Position numbers and translations under genes: made by a program
Shown here: in pieces, positions 63,360-64,000 of the stretch
Layout of the letters: each line of letters opens with the position of its first letter
Numbering within the stretch: the first letter of the stretch is position 1
Source: Acinetobacter junii CIP 64.5
GTDB taxonomy: Bacteria > Pseudomonadota > Gammaproteobacteria > Pseudomonadales > Moraxellaceae
Length of the DNA stretch: 64,000 nucleotides
Direction of reading: 5' to 3'
Assembly: GCF_000368765.1 (NCBI RefSeq)
Contig: NZ_KB849655.1
Location: 1,590,127-1,654,126, forward strand
Notes under the pieces: generated by a model
Told to the model about the DNA's origin: nothing
The model's input: only the letters and a program-made list of their open reading frames with translations
Database searches by the model: none

Positions 63360-63653
63360 ATGGCTAAACGCTTTAGTCCGGAATTTAAACAACAAGCGAT
63401 TGATTACGCCTTAGCGAACTCAAGTGAATCGATAGCCGCACTAGCCAATAAACTTGGTATCGGTTACTCAACACTAGATAAATGGATTCGTCAATCTAGC
63501 GAAGCAGGCTCCAGTAAACGTCAATTAACACCTGAGCAGCAGCGCATTCTAGACCTTGAAAAAGAGAATAAGCGACTCCGTGAGGCGAATGAGATACTAA
63601 AAAAAGCGCATGTGTACTTTCTCACCGAGGATGCCAAGAGAAGTACACGTTAA
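63360..63653 (+). CDS. IS3 OrfA, second copy
   Basis: 97 aa, same sequence as the copy at 49489, with the same frameshift A run near its end. Confidence 0.93.
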   Translation: MAKRFSPEFKQQAIDYALANSSESIAALANKLGIGYSTLDKWIRQSSEAGSSKRQLTPEQQRILDLEKENKRLREANEILKKAHVYFLTEDAKRSTR

Positions 63654-63673
63654 TCAAAGGAATAGCGCCTGAA

Positions 63674-64000
63674 ATGGTTACTGTTGCTTCAGCTTGTGAT
63701 TGCATTGGTGTGAGTCGATCGGGCTATTATGCGTGGTTGAAACGAACACCTAGATGCGAGAAGCAACTCAATGATTTACAGTTACTTTATTGGCAGCATC
63801 ACGCACGTCTAGGTGCCCCATCATTGGTCCATGATATGCGTGATAAGGGCTATTGTTTGAGTGAAAGAACGGTAGGTAGAATGTTACGTACTCTGGGGTT
63901 GCGCAGTAAAATATCCCGTAAATTCAAGTATAAAATTGACCCAGCAGATTGCTTATCAGCAGCACCAAATTTATTGGACCGTCAGTTTAAAGTATCGAGA
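63674..64000 (+). CDS. IS3 OrfB, partial at window edge
   Basis: The first 109 codons of the DDE transposase OrfB, matching 49803 onward; the DDE core runs off the window. Confidence 0.9.
   Translation, partial: MVTVASACDCIGVSRSGYYAWLKRTPRCEKQLNDLQLLYWQHHARLGAPSLVHDMRDKGYCLSERTVGRMLRTLGLRSKISRKFKYKIDPADCLSAAPNLLDRQFKVSR

Larger units (their letters stand above)
63288..64000 (+). mobile_element. IS3-family insertion sequence, second copy, cut by window edge
   Basis: The sequence from TGATCCTAGCCAA at 63288 to 64000 matches 49417-50129 as far as read, same orientation. The left flank is GTG, unlike CTT at copy 1, so this is a separate insertion. It interrupts the DUF4145-like gene. Confidence 0.95.

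Noticed and set aside
49417-64000. A composite transposon made by the two IS copies
   Set aside because: Copy 1 has its own CTT repeat on both sides and copy 2 has GTG at its left, so each inserted on its own.
1-64000. CRISPR arrays
   Set aside because: No regular direct repeats with unique spacers were seen; the iterons are short and spaced too closely.

Overview
This window is a piece of an Acinetobacter chromosome. The evidence is an acyl-CoA reductase that matches Acr1 of wax-ester-forming Acinetobacter over its whole length, an AbTir-type TIR protein, OmpR/EnvZ of the Acinetobacter type, his genes split into small groups, and AT-rich DNA with many short intrinsic terminators. Species cannot be fixed from the sequence alone.

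Positions 1-39 kb are mostly ordinary core genome: ettA, metY, acr1, a MerR-controlled SDR gene, a KgtP-like transporter, an HD protein, azlCD with an AraC regulator, tex, ompR-envZ, an acetyl/succinyl-CoA transferase, a FadL-type porin, two tRNA-Phe genes, hisB-hisH, hisA, a SulP transporter, an XRE-cupin/DMT pair, a cold-shock/DUF1294 protein, thrB, hisF, a membrane fatty-acid-hydroxylase-like protein with a divergent AraC regulator, a decayed aqpZ, a DNA/RNA endonuclease and kup. One accessory insert interrupts it at 10.7-13.5 kb: a tightly packed, very AT-rich operon of sce7726-family, sce7725-family and RES-domain genes. It looks like an undescribed defence or toxin-type module.

From tRNA-Ser(GGA) at 39.0 kb onward the DNA is an integrated element whose right end is outside the window. 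Left to right it carries a tyrosine integrase, a large unknown gene, AlpA, a Rha/KilAC-type regulator, small phage genes, an O-like replication initiator with an internal iteron array, a DnaB helicase, a small HTH-like protein and a lambda-type phosphatase, all on +. These are followed by an XRE-ImmA/IrrE pair, an IS3-family insertion in a secreted-protein gene, and a block of three very large virion-type proteins (one with a transglycosylase-like region) on -. Beyond these lies a second, inverted and truncated copy of the replication module: the same small HTH-like protein and the tail of an O-like gene with an iteron array of the same spacing, but no dnaB. Then come an AbTir-like TIR NADase, a basic orphan protein, and a DUF4145-like gene cut by a second IS copy of the same sequence that runs off the window.

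The points most worth a second look are the sce7726/sce7725/RES operon, the duplicated inverted iteron arrays, the TIR gene inside the phage element, twin AraC-type operators around the hydroxylase gene, and several leader hairpins and operator arrays. All family names are assigned by reading motifs and from memory of the families; no search was run.
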